NCBI GenBank assembly: GCA_026986775.1
Contig: JALSNX010000020.1
Location: forward strand, 1 to 64,000
Origin: Caldifarciminota bacterium
Lineage (GTDB): Bacteria > Hydrothermota > Hydrothermia > UBA1063 > CAJXJZ01
Length of the DNA stretch: 64,000 nt
Reading direction: 5' to 3'
The notes beneath the pieces are model-generated. The model ran no database searches. It was not told the DNA's origin and was given only the letters and a program-made list of their open reading frames with translations. Position 1 is the stretch's first letter, and the number at the start of each line of letters is the position of its first letter. The position numbers and the translations under genes were made by a program. Shown here piece by piece: positions 18,836-27,373 of the stretch.

Positions 18836-19971
18836 AGAAAATCCTGGCAATTTTGAGCATAATAATACTGTTTGGGGTGTTTGTTTATGTCAACAAAAGA
18901 AAAAAAGAGGGATACAAGGAGGTAAATGTTGTAGTTGTCAGTAAGAAGGATATAAGAGAATGGGTGGAAGGCGACGGTGAGGCAAAACCGGTTAAGCTTG
19001 TGAATGTTGGTTCTGATGTCACTGCTCGTATAGAAAAGATTTTAAAGAGGGAAGGGGATACCGTCCATAAGGGAGACACACTTTGTATACTTGACGCGTC
19101 CACCTATCTTGCCAAGGTGAAGGAAGTAAAGGCAAAACTTGAGATGGATACCTATTCATTTGAAAACAGCAGACAAAATTATGAAAGGTCGTTAAGGCTG
19201 TACCAGAAAGGGCTTTTATCCAGAAAAGCCTTTGAAGATGCAAAATTGAGCTTTGACAGGTTAAGTGCCGTGTTGAAACAGGATAGCTCTCTTCTTGAGC
19301 AGGCAAAGAGAAATCTTGCCAGAACAGTAATCACTTCGCCAATAGACGGAGTGGTTCTTGCGGTAAATAAGGAGGAAGGAGAGATGGCGATTGTTGGAAC
19401 TGTTAACACTCCCGGCTCTGTAATAATGACTGTGGCTGAGATGGACAGGATGGAGGTTAAAGGATATGTGGACGAGACAGGAATTTTGAAGGTAAGACGG
19501 GGACAGAAGGTTGTGATTAAACTGGATGCATTTGCAGGAAGACGGTTTAAAGGAGAGGTCTACAGGGTGGTGGGAATGCCAGAAAGTGCGGGGCAGGGCA
19601 ATGTTGTTACGTATCCTGTGTATGTTAGAATAAAAGATAGTGTCAGGTTACTTCCTGGTATGTCTGCATCCATACGGATAATGGTGAATGAGGCTTTGGA
19701 TGTCCCATCAATTCCTGTTGAAGCAATAGGCAGGGATAAGAAAGGATATTATGTGTGGAGAGTTGAAGGATATGTATGCAGGAAACAGAGAATTGAAAAG
19801 GGTGCGGAGAGTTTTGAGTTTGCTGAGATTGTGAAGGGATTAAATATTGGAGATACTGTTATTGTCGGTCCTCTTTCAGCCATGAGAGAGCTTAAAGACA
19901 GTATGAGAGTGAAAATTAAAGAGGTTATAAAGAAAGTCGGAAGGAGACATGGACGTTTTAATAGAACTTAA
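18832..19971 (+). CDS. MacA/HlyD-family periplasmic adaptor
   Basis: Membrane-fusion protein connecting the inner-membrane pump to the TolC-like channel. The 379 residues comprise an N-terminal membrane anchor (about 4-20) and a lipoyl half (RIEKILKREGDTVHKGDTLC, about 63-85). A helical hairpin (about 95-160) is followed by the second lipoyl half (ITSPIDGVVLAVNKEEGE, near 170) and beta-barrel and membrane-proximal domains (about 200-370). It starts at ATG 18832 within the TolC-like stop and overlaps the ATPase gene by 23 bases. Confidence 0.91.
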   Translation: MKKILAILSIIILFGVFVYVNKRKKEGYKEVNVVVVSKKDIREWVEGDGEAKPVKLVNVGSDVTARIEKILKREGDTVHKGDTLCILDASTYLAKVKEVKAKLEMDTYSFENSRQNYERSLRLYQKGLLSRKAFEDAKLSFDRLSAVLKQDSSLLEQAKRNLARTVITSPIDGVVLAVNKEEGEMAIVGTVNTPGSVIMTVAEMDRMEVKGYVDETGILKVRRGQKVVIKLDAFAGRRFKGEVYRVVGMPESAGQGNVVTYPVYVRIKDSVRLLPGMSASIRIMVNEALDVPSIPVEAIGRDKKGYYVWRVEGYVCRKQRIEKGAESFEFAEIVKGLNIGDTVIVGPLSAMRELKDSMRVKIKEVIKKVGRRHGRFNRT

Positions 19972-20626
19972 AAACATAATCAAAGTCTATAACACGGGGA
20001 AGGTAAGTGTAAGGGCATTGGATGGTGTGAGCTTTAGTGTTGGATCTGGCGAAATGCTTTCCATAATGGGGCCTTCTGGCTCAGGAAAATCAACCCTTAT
20101 GCATATTATTGGCTTTCTTGATAGGCCTACAGATGGTAAATATTTTTTCAAAGGTCAGAATACCACAGGTTTTTCAGACGAAGACCTTGCACGGATAAGG
20201 AATAAAGAGATAGGATTCGTTTTTCAGAGTTTTAACCTGCTTGGTAGGTTTACAGCACTTGAAAACGTAGAGTTGCCACTTGTATATGCAGGAATGAGAT
20301 CAAAAGATCGTAAAGAGAAGGCCATGTATATGTTAGAAAAGGTTGGCCTTTCGCACAGGGCACACCATACGCCTCTTGAGATGTCAGGTGGAGAAAGACA
20401 GCGGGTTGCTATAGCCCGTGCACTGGTGAATAATCCATCGCTTATTCTTGCAGATGAGCCAACCGGTAATCTGGATTCAAAAACAGGGGTGGAAATAATG
20501 GATATTTTCAAAAGGTTACATGAAGAAGGGAAAACTCTTATTATAGTAACCCATGACCCTGAAATTGCAGGGATATGTGAGCGTATTGTTAAAATACGAG
20601 ATGGTAGAATTGTTGAGGACTTTTAG
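19949..20626 (+). CDS. MacB-type ABC transporter ATP-binding protein
   Basis: ATPase subunit driving the efflux permease at 15751. The 225-residue protein has Walker A GPSGSGKST (residues 41-49), a Q-loop (FQSFNLLGRF), the ABC signature MSGGERQRVAIARAL, Walker B LILADEPTGNLDSKT and the switch His in VTHDPE. It belongs to the LolD/MacB type by its GPSGSGKSTLMHIIGFLDRPT segment. In MacB the ATPase and permease are one chain; here they are separate and at opposite ends of the operon. Its stop overlaps the convergent pseudopilin stop by 4 bases, with no terminator hairpin between. Confidence 0.95.
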   Translation: MDVLIELKNIIKVYNTGKVSVRALDGVSFSVGSGEMLSIMGPSGSGKSTLMHIIGFLDRPTDGKYFFKGQNTTGFSDEDLARIRNKEIGFVFQSFNLLGRFTALENVELPLVYAGMRSKDRKEKAMYMLEKVGLSHRAHHTPLEMSGGERQRVAIARALVNNPSLILADEPTGNLDSKTGVEIMDIFKRLHEEGKTLIIVTHDPEIAGICERIVKIRDGRIVEDF

Positions 20627-21144
20627 TATTTCTGCCAGTTGTGACCACCGGCACCTGACACGAAATCAACCACTCCTGGATGTGGGCGTGGACAGTCTCT
20701 GCGTCTCAATCTCTTGCCCACATAGGAAGCCTTTTTAGCAAAAAAGTATCCCTGTGCATCTGGCTCAGCGCCAAAATAAGAGTCCCCATATCTATGTTTC
20801 GTAACAGCAGTGTATGTGGAATATACACCCCTGTCTGTTCTTATATAAAGATACACACCCTTTGAGAGATTTATCTGGTCAACTTTTCTATTGTGGCGGT
20901 CCCAGAGGTTCACTGTACCTGTTGGCGCCCAGAATCCTCTTGTTCTTATATAGAGAAATTCACCGTTCTCAGATGCGTAAAGCTCTTCAGTCATAACTGC
21001 AACACGCAGATCTGATAATGCAGCCTGATTAAATGCACGGATCCTGTATTTTGCAAATTGGGGAATTGCAATGGCTGCAAGTATTGCAATAATTGCAATA
21101 ACTATCAGTAACTCTATCAACGTAAAACCTCTTTTCGTACACAT
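20623..21144 (-). CDS. Type IV pilin-like / pseudopilin protein
   Basis: Prepilin with a 6-residue leader (MCTKRG) cleaved before FTLIELLIVIAIIAILAAIA; the essential Glu5 of the mature protein is present. The mature part continues as an amphipathic helix and a 140-residue C-terminal domain rich in aromatic and basic residues, unlike major pilins of known families. It may be a pilus subunit or a type II secretion-type pseudopilin. An upstream in-frame ATG at 21162 exists, but its codons overlap the -10 box. ATG 21144 is 6 bases after that box, implying a leaderless mRNA. No other pilus gene is in the window. Confidence 0.85.
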   Translation of the reverse strand: MCTKRGFTLIELLIVIAIIAILAAIAIPQFAKYRIRAFNQAALSDLRVAVMTEELYASENGEFLYIRTRGFWAPTGTVNLWDRHNRKVDQINLSKGVYLYIRTDRGVYSTYTAVTKHRYGDSYFGAEPDAQGYFFAKKASYVGKRLRRRDCPRPHPGVVDFVSGAGGHNWQKY

Positions 21145-21179
21145 AATATTTTTATAACACAATGTGCACGAATTGTCAA
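21145..21179 (-). promoter_or_regulatory. Leaderless-type promoter of the pseudopilin gene
   Basis: On the minus strand TTGACA (21174-21179), 17-base spacer, TATAAA (21151-21156), then AATATT and ATG 21144. The spacer starts ATTCGTGCACATTGT. The same -35 plus spacer, with few changes, precedes the small gene at 48123. Confidence 0.75.
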
Positions 21180-21183
21180 TATT

Positions 21184-22815
21184 TTATTTAATCAGGATAA
21201 TCGGTCTTTTGTGGTTTCCCTCCTGTTTAAAGAATATGCCACCTGTTTTAAGAAAAGTTTTTCTGCCGAGAATATCCACAGCCCGGGGCATGGAGATGTC
21301 CGAGTTTTTGACATGTTGTATTGCTGTAAGCTTTGGCTGTTTTCTCAAGGATCTGCTTGAATTTCCGTAATCAGTTTCTTTTATTAAGGTGAAAACAACA
21401 TCGCGCTCTTTATCGGCATAAAATGCCTTAACATGTACATTATATAGAGCATCATCATACAGTGGTAAAAGCAGGGAAGCTTTGCTTTCAAGTTCTCCAT
21501 TAAGTGAAATGTCTTTAACAAAGGTCCCCGCCAGTGTGTACTCCTTTACGAATATGTTGTATTTTATTTTCTGATTAGCATCTGTCCCTATAATAATGCT
21601 TGGGAGGGTATTTTTTACAATTGGCTCGTAGGTTATATATAATGGATCGTCTGTCTCATCGCCGATGATAAAGAACTTACCGTTAATCATAACTTTTTCC
21701 TTTGATTCTGTTTTGTAGCTGGCGTATTCTATATTGCTGGCCAATTCCGTTTTCTTAAAGCTCAGCCGGGTTTTATCAAGATAGATATGAGAATTTGTTG
21801 GTTTTACAAAGAGGAGTTTTGTCCCGGGATTTACTGCGAATTTGTATGTTCCATCACCTGCTTTGATATAACCGGTGGACCTGATGGTAATAGGATTACT
21901 AAAAGACTGCCATTTATCATTACAGAGCATGCCCCGTACAGGATAAAGTTCAAGCAAACTATCTATATACTGCCATACATTCTGGCCGAGACGGATGTTA
22001 AAGTGGTTAAGGTACCACTTTTTCTCTGTATCTTCATTGGCACCAAGAGATACTCTGAAAGTATGTCCATTGGGAAAGGAAACATGTGCACTTTGAAATG
22101 TAACTGCACCGTCGTTGCCTCCATGCTCATTGTCTCCTCCATGCAGGGCAAGGTATGCGCCGCCCAGCCACAGGGGGAAAGGCCCATGGTCCCATCCTGA
22201 GAGTGTGTAATAGTAGATATACTGATTATCGGGGTCCTGGGAAATTCTCTCCTGAAATCTGTACATATAGGCTGTTTGTAAAACAAAAGTTGCAGGTGTA
22301 GCCTGTCCTATAATAAGGGCAAGCCATGTAGTATAGACATTACTAAACACTAAGTCGGCCAGTGGAGAGCCGTAGTACGGTGTTGACAGGGAAATTATCT
22401 TCCTTGGTGCACCGAGAGCGTTATAGTAAACAAGGGCAGCCTGGGCATCCACGCCGCCCTTACTGTGAGCTATAATTACGATGTTTCTTGTATTATAATA
22501 TTTTTCAATGTTTTCAATTTGCCGGGCAAGAACCCTGCCGTTGTACCACATTGAAGATTCGTCTCCCAGATGAACGAAGGCAGTTCTGTATCCTGCGTTG
22601 TATGCTAATTCATACATTTTGTTATGGCCATAGTGACTTACATCACCAAACCATATCTTCTCATCATCATGTTTTCCGTGGACAAATACCAGCACCGTAT
22701 TTTTGGGAGTTGGAGGTTCTGCTCCACGATACCATGGCAGGGGTGATGAATCATTGACTCTTATCGGGTTTTCCAAAGCTAATATAGAAATCACCAATGC
22801 AAATATCATGTTCAT
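21184..22815 (-). CDS. Secreted alpha/beta-hydrolase (lipase-like) with vestigial sorting domain
   Basis: A 543-residue exported hydrolase. A signal peptide (about 1-14) is followed by an alpha/beta-hydrolase domain. It has an oxyanion-loop-like VFVHGKHDDEK, the nucleophile elbow AHSKGG (Ser near 118) and STPYYGSPLADLV, as in triacylglycerol lipases and PGAP1-type hydrolases. A late GGNDGAVTFQSAH segment resembles the lipase Asp region. The C-terminal half is beta-rich. It ends with VDILGRKTFLKTGGIFF and a PIILIK tail, which resembles the last strands of a type IX-like sorting domain but lacks the usual NPF start. ATG 22815 follows GGAGGAACAAG and overlaps the DUF296 stop by 4 bases. Confidence 0.75.
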   Translation of the reverse strand: MNMIFALVISILALENPIRVNDSSPLPWYRGAEPPTPKNTVLVFVHGKHDDEKIWFGDVSHYGHNKMYELAYNAGYRTAFVHLGDESSMWYNGRVLARQIENIEKYYNTRNIVIIAHSKGGVDAQAALVYYNALGAPRKIISLSTPYYGSPLADLVFSNVYTTWLALIIGQATPATFVLQTAYMYRFQERISQDPDNQYIYYYTLSGWDHGPFPLWLGGAYLALHGGDNEHGGNDGAVTFQSAHVSFPNGHTFRVSLGANEDTEKKWYLNHFNIRLGQNVWQYIDSLLELYPVRGMLCNDKWQSFSNPITIRSTGYIKAGDGTYKFAVNPGTKLLFVKPTNSHIYLDKTRLSFKKTELASNIEYASYKTESKEKVMINGKFFIIGDETDDPLYITYEPIVKNTLPSIIIGTDANQKIKYNIFVKEYTLAGTFVKDISLNGELESKASLLLPLYDDALYNVHVKAFYADKERDVVFTLIKETDYGNSSRSLRKQPKLTAIQHVKNSDISMPRAVDILGRKTFLKTGGIFFKQEGNHKRPIILIK

Positions 22816-23237
22816 CTTGTTCCTCCTTTTAATCTGAGCAGTTTAAGATTGCCAACTTTTTCTCTTTTTACTTCAAAGTTTCCCTTAAATAATACCATTT
22901 CTACGGTATTGCATACAGTAGCACTTAAAAGATGCCCTCCTGCTACAGTCCCATCTTTTGTTCCCAGTGTTATATGAAAATGAAAGAAAGGGTCTGTATT
23001 GGGTGTTATAATGCCGCTAATTCCAAGTAGTTCTGCAGGTTCTTTTAAAGAATGAACCTCATATTCTTTACCATTCCAGTAACCCATTTCCACCTTTTTC
23101 AGCATCCCCAGTGCTGTTACTACAGTCATAAAGGAAGTGGATTCAAATTTTCCTCTTAACTGTTTTAAATTACTTAAAAGGTCTTCTCCATCTTCCATTA
23201 TAACGAGAACTAAATCCCTCTCTTCTGTGACAATCAC
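22812..23237 (-). CDS. PPC/DUF296-domain protein
   Basis: A 141-residue single-domain protein of the PPC (DUF296) fold. In plants this domain is attached to AT-hook DNA-binding proteins; in prokaryotes it stands alone and its role is unclear. Family pattern: a GEDLLSNLKQL helix after the first strand, FMTVVTALGMLKKVEMGYWN, then LLGISGIIT, HFHITLGTKDGTVAGGHLLSA with the conserved His and Gly residues, and a final strand. It is translationally coupled on both sides by ATGA overlaps, with the Fe-S membrane protein upstream and the lipase downstream. Confidence 0.82.
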   Translation of the reverse strand: MIVTEERDLVLVIMEDGEDLLSNLKQLRGKFESTSFMTVVTALGMLKKVEMGYWNGKEYEVHSLKEPAELLGISGIITPNTDPFFHFHITLGTKDGTVAGGHLLSATVCNTVEMVLFKGNFEVKREKVGNLKLLRLKGGTR

Positions 23238-24088
23238 TTAATCCCTCCTGTTATAACACCTTTTGGAATCTTTTCCTTTTTCAGCACAGGGATCCCCATA
23301 AAACTGGCTGTTATGACATTTTCAGGACACACATCTATGCATTTGAAACATCTTATACAATCAAAATGATTTGGGTCCTCGTAAATCCTTATGTCCATAG
23401 GGCAGACTTCTCTGCATTCATCACATTTTGAACACCTAAGAGTATCCACCTTCATGGATAGAAGACTTGCTCTGTTTGTAAGCCCCCATATAGCGCCCAG
23501 TGGACATACAAATCTGCAAAATGGCCTTTTAACAGCCATAAATAGCATAATAAAGAAAATAAGGACACCTAATTTAAAGTAAAAATGCCACCCAATAAGA
23601 CTTATAAGGTCGTTCCTCATCGGAGAGAGCATAACCGGTATCCCGCCTTCCAGTGTACCTGCAGGACAGAATTTACAGAACATGGGTTCTCCTGACAGAT
23701 ATACCCATGGTATTATGATTACAAGCAGTATGTATTTGAGATAACCATAATTTTTGCCAATGCGAATCTTAAAGGACCCTATTTTATACAGAAGTTCCTG
23801 TATGAATCCAAATGGACAGAAAAAACCGCAAGGTAATCTACCGAGGATTCCACCAAGTCCAAGAATAAATCCGCTTATATAATATGGAATCTGTCTTATT
23901 GCAATAAAATGTTGCAGGGTACCTATGGGACATGCAAATCGTGAAAGAGGACAGGCATAACAGTTAAGAGCAGGACAAAAAAACTGCTTGAATTTTCCCT
24001 GATAAATACCGAATTTTTGAAGTACAGCGTAATTGCTATTTATAAGAAGAAGAGAAAGTGTCTGTATTATTCTTCTTATGCGGTTCAT
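23234..24088 (-). CDS. NapH/YccM-like 4Fe-4S membrane protein
   Basis: A 284-residue inner-membrane protein with about five helices. It contains cysteine motifs CGFFCPFGF (near 87), CKFCPAG (near 136) and CRFVCPLGA (near 195), typical of NapH/CcoG/RsxA-like proteins. Two ferredoxin motifs lie near the C-terminus: CSKCDECREVCP and CIRCFKCIDVCP. An additional N-terminal cluster, CPALNCYACPLSRFACP, is present. It probably transfers electrons between a quinol or ferredoxin and a periplasmic partner. It follows the 45-residue CxxC protein by 7 bases with no Shine-Dalgarno. Confidence 0.85.
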   Translation of the reverse strand: MNRIRRIIQTLSLLLINSNYAVLQKFGIYQGKFKQFFCPALNCYACPLSRFACPIGTLQHFIAIRQIPYYISGFILGLGGILGRLPCGFFCPFGFIQELLYKIGSFKIRIGKNYGYLKYILLVIIIPWVYLSGEPMFCKFCPAGTLEGGIPVMLSPMRNDLISLIGWHFYFKLGVLIFFIMLFMAVKRPFCRFVCPLGAIWGLTNRASLLSMKVDTLRCSKCDECREVCPMDIRIYEDPNHFDCIRCFKCIDVCPENVITASFMGIPVLKKEKIPKGVITGGIK

Positions 24089-24095
24089 GTCCGTA

Positions 24096-24233
24096 TTATT
24101 CTATGCCTATACAGGAAAGGCACAGAAGATTTGCATTAAATTCTGTTTCAACATGGTCTTCATGCCTTATTCCTGTGGTGATAAGGTAAAACGATAACAG
24201 AATTAAAACCAGTGCCGCAAGAAGCCTTTTCAT
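24096..24233 (-). CDS. CD1871A-like 45-residue CxxC membrane peptide
   Basis: A tiny gene: 45 residues with an N-terminal membrane helix (about 3-21), a short charged linker and a C-terminal NLLCLSCIGIE. This matches the pattern of the small 'CD1871A family CXXC motif-containing' proteins (helix plus N-x-CLECIGIG-type tail). Those often sit next to 4Fe-4S membrane proteins, as here. The CxxC could be a redox disulfide or bind a metal for the NapH-like partner; this is inferred. The start ATG 24233 lies 7 bases from a TATAAT box, so the operon mRNA is predicted to be leaderless. Confidence 0.75.
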   Translation of the reverse strand: MKRLLAALVLILLSFYLITTGIRHEDHVETEFNANLLCLSCIGIE

Positions 24234-24269
24234 TATTGTAATTATAAAAGGTGATGCATGAATATTCAA
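24234..24269 (-). promoter_or_regulatory. Leaderless-type promoter of the CxxC/NapH operon
   Basis: On the minus strand TTGAAT (24264-24269), 17-base spacer and TATAAT (24241-24246), followed by 7 bases (TACAATA) and ATG 24233. It is divergent from the SufT-operon promoter. Confidence 0.75.
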
Positions 24270-24306
24270 CTTCATAGATATTTAAAGTTGTTCCACAATG
24301 CAGTCA

Positions 24307-24335
24307 TTGATAGAACGGTTGTGTGAGAATATAAT
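24307..24335 (+). promoter_or_regulatory. Promoter of the SufT-like/Mrp/Tdh operon
   Basis: TTGATA (24307-24312), 17-base spacer, TATAAT (24330-24335). A leader of about 20 bases with AAAGGAGG precedes ATG 24361, so this promoter is of the leadered type. Confidence 0.75.
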
Positions 24336-24360
24336 AATTTTACTTTTAAAGGAGGCATTT

Positions 24361-24675
24361 ATGGTTAAGAAGGAAGATATTATTGAGGTTTTGAAAACCA
24401 TATACGACCCAGAGATTCCTGTAAACATCTGGGACCTTGGTCTTGTCTATGGAATAGAGATAGAGGATAATGGTGATGTTGAAATAACCATGACCTTAAC
24501 AGCACCCGGATGTCCGCTTGCTTCCTCCATAACCTACATGGTTCAGGACAAAGTAAAGGCACTTAAAGGAGTTGGTGACGTAAAGGTTAATCTCGTGTGG
24601 GAGCCGCCATGGAGTATTGATAGACTCACAGAAGAGGGAAAGAAGAAACTTAGAGAATTCGGGTACAACGTGTGA
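24361..24675 (+). CDS. SufT/MIP18-like (DUF59) Fe-S assembly protein
   Basis: A 104-residue DUF59 protein implicated in maturation of iron-sulfur proteins. Hallmarks are VLKTIYDPEIPVNIWDLGLVY, the VEITMTLTAPGCPLA segment with the conserved cysteine, and VNLVWEPPWSIDRLTEEGK. An in-frame ATG lies at 24298, but ATG 24361 is preceded by AAAGGAGG and begins at the usual family N-terminus. It leads an operon that also encodes the Fe-S carrier ATPase Mrp, which itself has a DUF59 domain. Confidence 0.92.
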   Translation: MVKKEDIIEVLKTIYDPEIPVNIWDLGLVYGIEIEDNGDVEITMTLTAPGCPLASSITYMVQDKVKALKGVGDVKVNLVWEPPWSIDRLTEEGKKKLREFGYNV

Positions 24676-25973
24676 TGAAAGAGAAAATCGTTATATATGC
24701 AGGTTACATTTATAATGGGACAGAATTAAAGGAAAACGTCACCCTTGAAATCTCAGACGGAAAAATCACATCCATTAAAGAAGGATTTTCTGAAGTAGGG
24801 GATGCCTACTTATTAGACAAAAGAGAACACTTTGTATTTCCAGCTTTCATAAACACTCATACTCACAGTGCCATGACAGGTATGAGGGGGCTTGCTGATG
24901 ACCTCCCCCTGATGGAGTGGTTGAATAAGTATATATTTCCCGTAGAGTTAAAGCTTGTGGACAGAGAGTTTATAAACACGTTTTTCCCTCTTGCCCTTGT
25001 GGAGATGATTCATTCCGGGATTTCTACATTTGCTGATATGTATTTTTTTCAGGATGAGGCTGCATTATGGGTGAAAAAGGCTGGTTTGAGGGCAGTTTTA
25101 GCTGAAGGAGTTATTGATTTTGGTACTCCAAACAAAAAAGAGGTGAAGGAACAACTTGCCTATACCGAGGATTTTATTAAAAGCTTTAGGGAAGATGAAA
25201 ACGTTATTCCAGCAATAGGACCCCATGCACCCTATACCTGTTCTCCTGAACTTCTTAAAAAATCATGGGAAATAGCGGAGAAATACGATGTTCCCTATCT
25301 TATACATGTATCTGAAACACAGGCAGAAGTGGATATGGTTCTTGAAAAGTATGGAAAACGACCTGTAGAGCATCTGGACAGTCTGGGTGTTCTTGGAGAA
25401 AGGGTTATAAGTGCCCATTCTGTGCACTTGAGTCCTTCAGAAAAAGAGATTTTCAAAGAGAAAAAAGTTGGAGTTTCTCATAACCCTCAATCCAATATGA
25501 AACTTGCATCAGGAATTGCTCCCATAAAAGAGTATCTTGAAAAGGGCATTAAGGTCAGTGTGGGAACGGATGGAGTGGCCTCAAATAACAATCTTGACTT
25601 TATAGATGAACTTCGTACAGCCTCACTACTTCAAAAAATAAGTACAAACGATCCAACCGCTCTATCTGCTGAGGAGACGCTCAGGATTGGCACCATTGGT
25701 GGTGCTCATGTTCTCAGGTTAAAAAACGTAGGCAGGATAGAAGAGGGGTATTGGGCTGATATAGCCATTTTAGACCTTTCGTCCGCAAATTTAACTCCTG
25801 TTTATAATCCGATTTCTCATTTGATTTATGCAGCCAGTGCCCATGACATAGACACCCTTATTGTTATGGGAAAGATAATTATGGAAAACAGAGAAATCAA
25901 GACCCTTGATGAAGGAGAAATAAAGAAAAAAGCAAGGATGTACAGTAATAAAATAAAGGAACTCGTGCTATGA
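24675..25973 (+). CDS. mtaD: 5-methylthioadenosine / S-adenosylhomocysteine deaminase
   Basis: Amidohydrolase of the Atz/Trz-MtaD group, converting MTA or SAH to the inosyl compounds in SAM by-product recycling. From ATG 24675 the protein has 432 residues. The metal site is visible as NTHTHSAMTG (His62, His64), HVSETQAEV, SAHSVHL and VGTDGVASNNNLD. DLPLMEWLNKYIFP and a C-terminal composite beta domain (GRIEEGYWADIAILDL) support the subgroup. It starts on the TGATG junction with the SufT-like gene and shares ATGA with the next gene. Substrate within the subgroup cannot be fixed by inspection. Confidence 0.88.
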   Translation: MKEKIVIYAGYIYNGTELKENVTLEISDGKITSIKEGFSEVGDAYLLDKREHFVFPAFINTHTHSAMTGMRGLADDLPLMEWLNKYIFPVELKLVDREFINTFFPLALVEMIHSGISTFADMYFFQDEAALWVKKAGLRAVLAEGVIDFGTPNKKEVKEQLAYTEDFIKSFREDENVIPAIGPHAPYTCSPELLKKSWEIAEKYDVPYLIHVSETQAEVDMVLEKYGKRPVEHLDSLGVLGERVISAHSVHLSPSEKEIFKEKKVGVSHNPQSNMKLASGIAPIKEYLEKGIKVSVGTDGVASNNNLDFIDELRTASLLQKISTNDPTALSAEETLRIGTIGGAHVLRLKNVGRIEEGYWADIAILDLSSANLTPVYNPISHLIYAASAHDIDTLIVMGKIIMENREIKTLDEGEIKKKARMYSNKIKELVL

Positions 25974-27355
25974 AGATTAAATTTTTAGGTGCTGCTAAAA
26001 CCGTCACTGGTTCCAAATATCTTCTGACACATAAGTCTGGAAGAAAGGTTATTATAGACTTTGGAATGTTTCAGGGACCACATGAGATTGAGAAGCGAAA
26101 CAGAGATGATTTTGGGGTTGATTTTACCTCGGTGGATGCCATACTCTTAACCCATGCACATCTTGACCATGTTGGGATGTTGCCTGTTCTATCCAAAAAG
26201 GGTTTTAATGGTAAAATAATCGCCACTCCTGCTACCTATGATATTGCCAATATTGTACTTCTTGACTCTGCACACCTTCAGCAGGAGGAGGTGGAGACGG
26301 AAAACAGGCGAAGAATGCGTCGTGGAGAGCCACAGGTTGAAGCCCTGTATGGTGTTAAGGATGCCACAGAAATAGCAAGAAAATTTCTCTACCCTGTTTC
26401 CTATGGTGAAACTATTGAAGTGTTCCCGGATTTCAACGTTACTTTTCGTGATGCAGGACACATACTTGGTTCTTCATTTCTGGAGATAGAAACAGAGGGC
26501 AAAAAACTCATATTTTCAGGTGACCTTGGAAATTACAATAAGCCTGTGATAAGGGACCCTCAACCTATTTCCTTGACGGATGCCGATTTTGTGTTTCTTG
26601 AATCCACTTATGGAAACAGGAATCACAAATCCATTGAAGAGTCAAAACACGAACTGCTTGAAGCCATAAAAGAAACCTATCGTCGTGGAGGAAATGCTTT
26701 AATTCCTTCTTTTGCCATAGAGAGGACACAGGATATTCTGTATTTCTTGAGAGAGTTTTATGAAAGAGGTAAACTTCCACCTGTTAAGGTTTTTCTTGAT
26801 AGTCCCATGGCCATTGAGACGAATACGATATTCAGAATACACAAAGAGTGTTATGATGAGGAAGCGAGAAAGTTAATTGAGGAAGGAAAGGACCTTTTTA
26901 AATTTCCGGGCCTTAAAATAACCCGGTCGGTGCAGGCTTCAAAGGAGATAAACTATGTAAAACATGGTGCGGTTATAATTGCGGGTTCTGGTATGTGTAC
27001 GGGGGGTAGGATAAAACATCACCTCAAACACAATCTCTGGCGGGAAGAGTCATCGGTTATATTTGTTGGATATCAGGCAAAAGGAACACTTGGCAGAAAG
27101 ATAGTGGATGGAGAGAAGGTAGTAAAAATATATGGAGAGGAAATTGCCGTTAAAGCCAGGATCTACACTATAGGAGGTTTTTCTGCACATGCAGACCGTC
27201 GTGAACTTTTATCCTGGCTTTCATCTGTTAAAAAGGGTGCTACAGTTTTCCATGTTCATGGCGAAGAGGAATCGCTCAACGCCATGAAAGAGGCTGTAGA
27301 ATCCATGGGATATAAGGGATATATCCCGGAATATCTTGAAGAAATAGAAATTTGA
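25970..27355 (+). CDS. MBL-fold beta-CASP ribonuclease
   Basis: A 461-residue metallo-beta-lactamase-fold RNA nuclease of the CPSF73/YSH1-like bacterial group. Motif 2 is THAHLDHVG (His62, His64, Asp66, His67). Further signatures are DAGHILGSSFLEI with its His, FSGDLGN with the bridging Asp, and the beta-CASP insert (FLESTYGNR, IPSFAIERTQDILYFL, VFLDSPMAI, IIAGSGMCTGGRIKHHL). The C-terminal motif is GGFSAHADRRELLSWL. It is likely an endo- or 5'-exoribonuclease in RNA turnover. It overlaps the deaminase stop by 4 bases and precedes mrp by 18 bases. Confidence 0.92.
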   Translation: MKIKFLGAAKTVTGSKYLLTHKSGRKVIIDFGMFQGPHEIEKRNRDDFGVDFTSVDAILLTHAHLDHVGMLPVLSKKGFNGKIIATPATYDIANIVLLDSAHLQQEEVETENRRRMRRGEPQVEALYGVKDATEIARKFLYPVSYGETIEVFPDFNVTFRDAGHILGSSFLEIETEGKKLIFSGDLGNYNKPVIRDPQPISLTDADFVFLESTYGNRNHKSIEESKHELLEAIKETYRRGGNALIPSFAIERTQDILYFLREFYERGKLPPVKVFLDSPMAIETNTIFRIHKECYDEEARKLIEEGKDLFKFPGLKITRSVQASKEINYVKHGAVIIAGSGMCTGGRIKHHLKHNLWREESSVIFVGYQAKGTLGRKIVDGEKVVKIYGEEIAVKARIYTIGGFSAHADRRELLSWLSSVKKGATVFHVHGEEESLNAMKEAVESMGYKGYIPEYLEEIEI

Positions 27356-27373
27356 AAATAGGAGGATTTTCAA

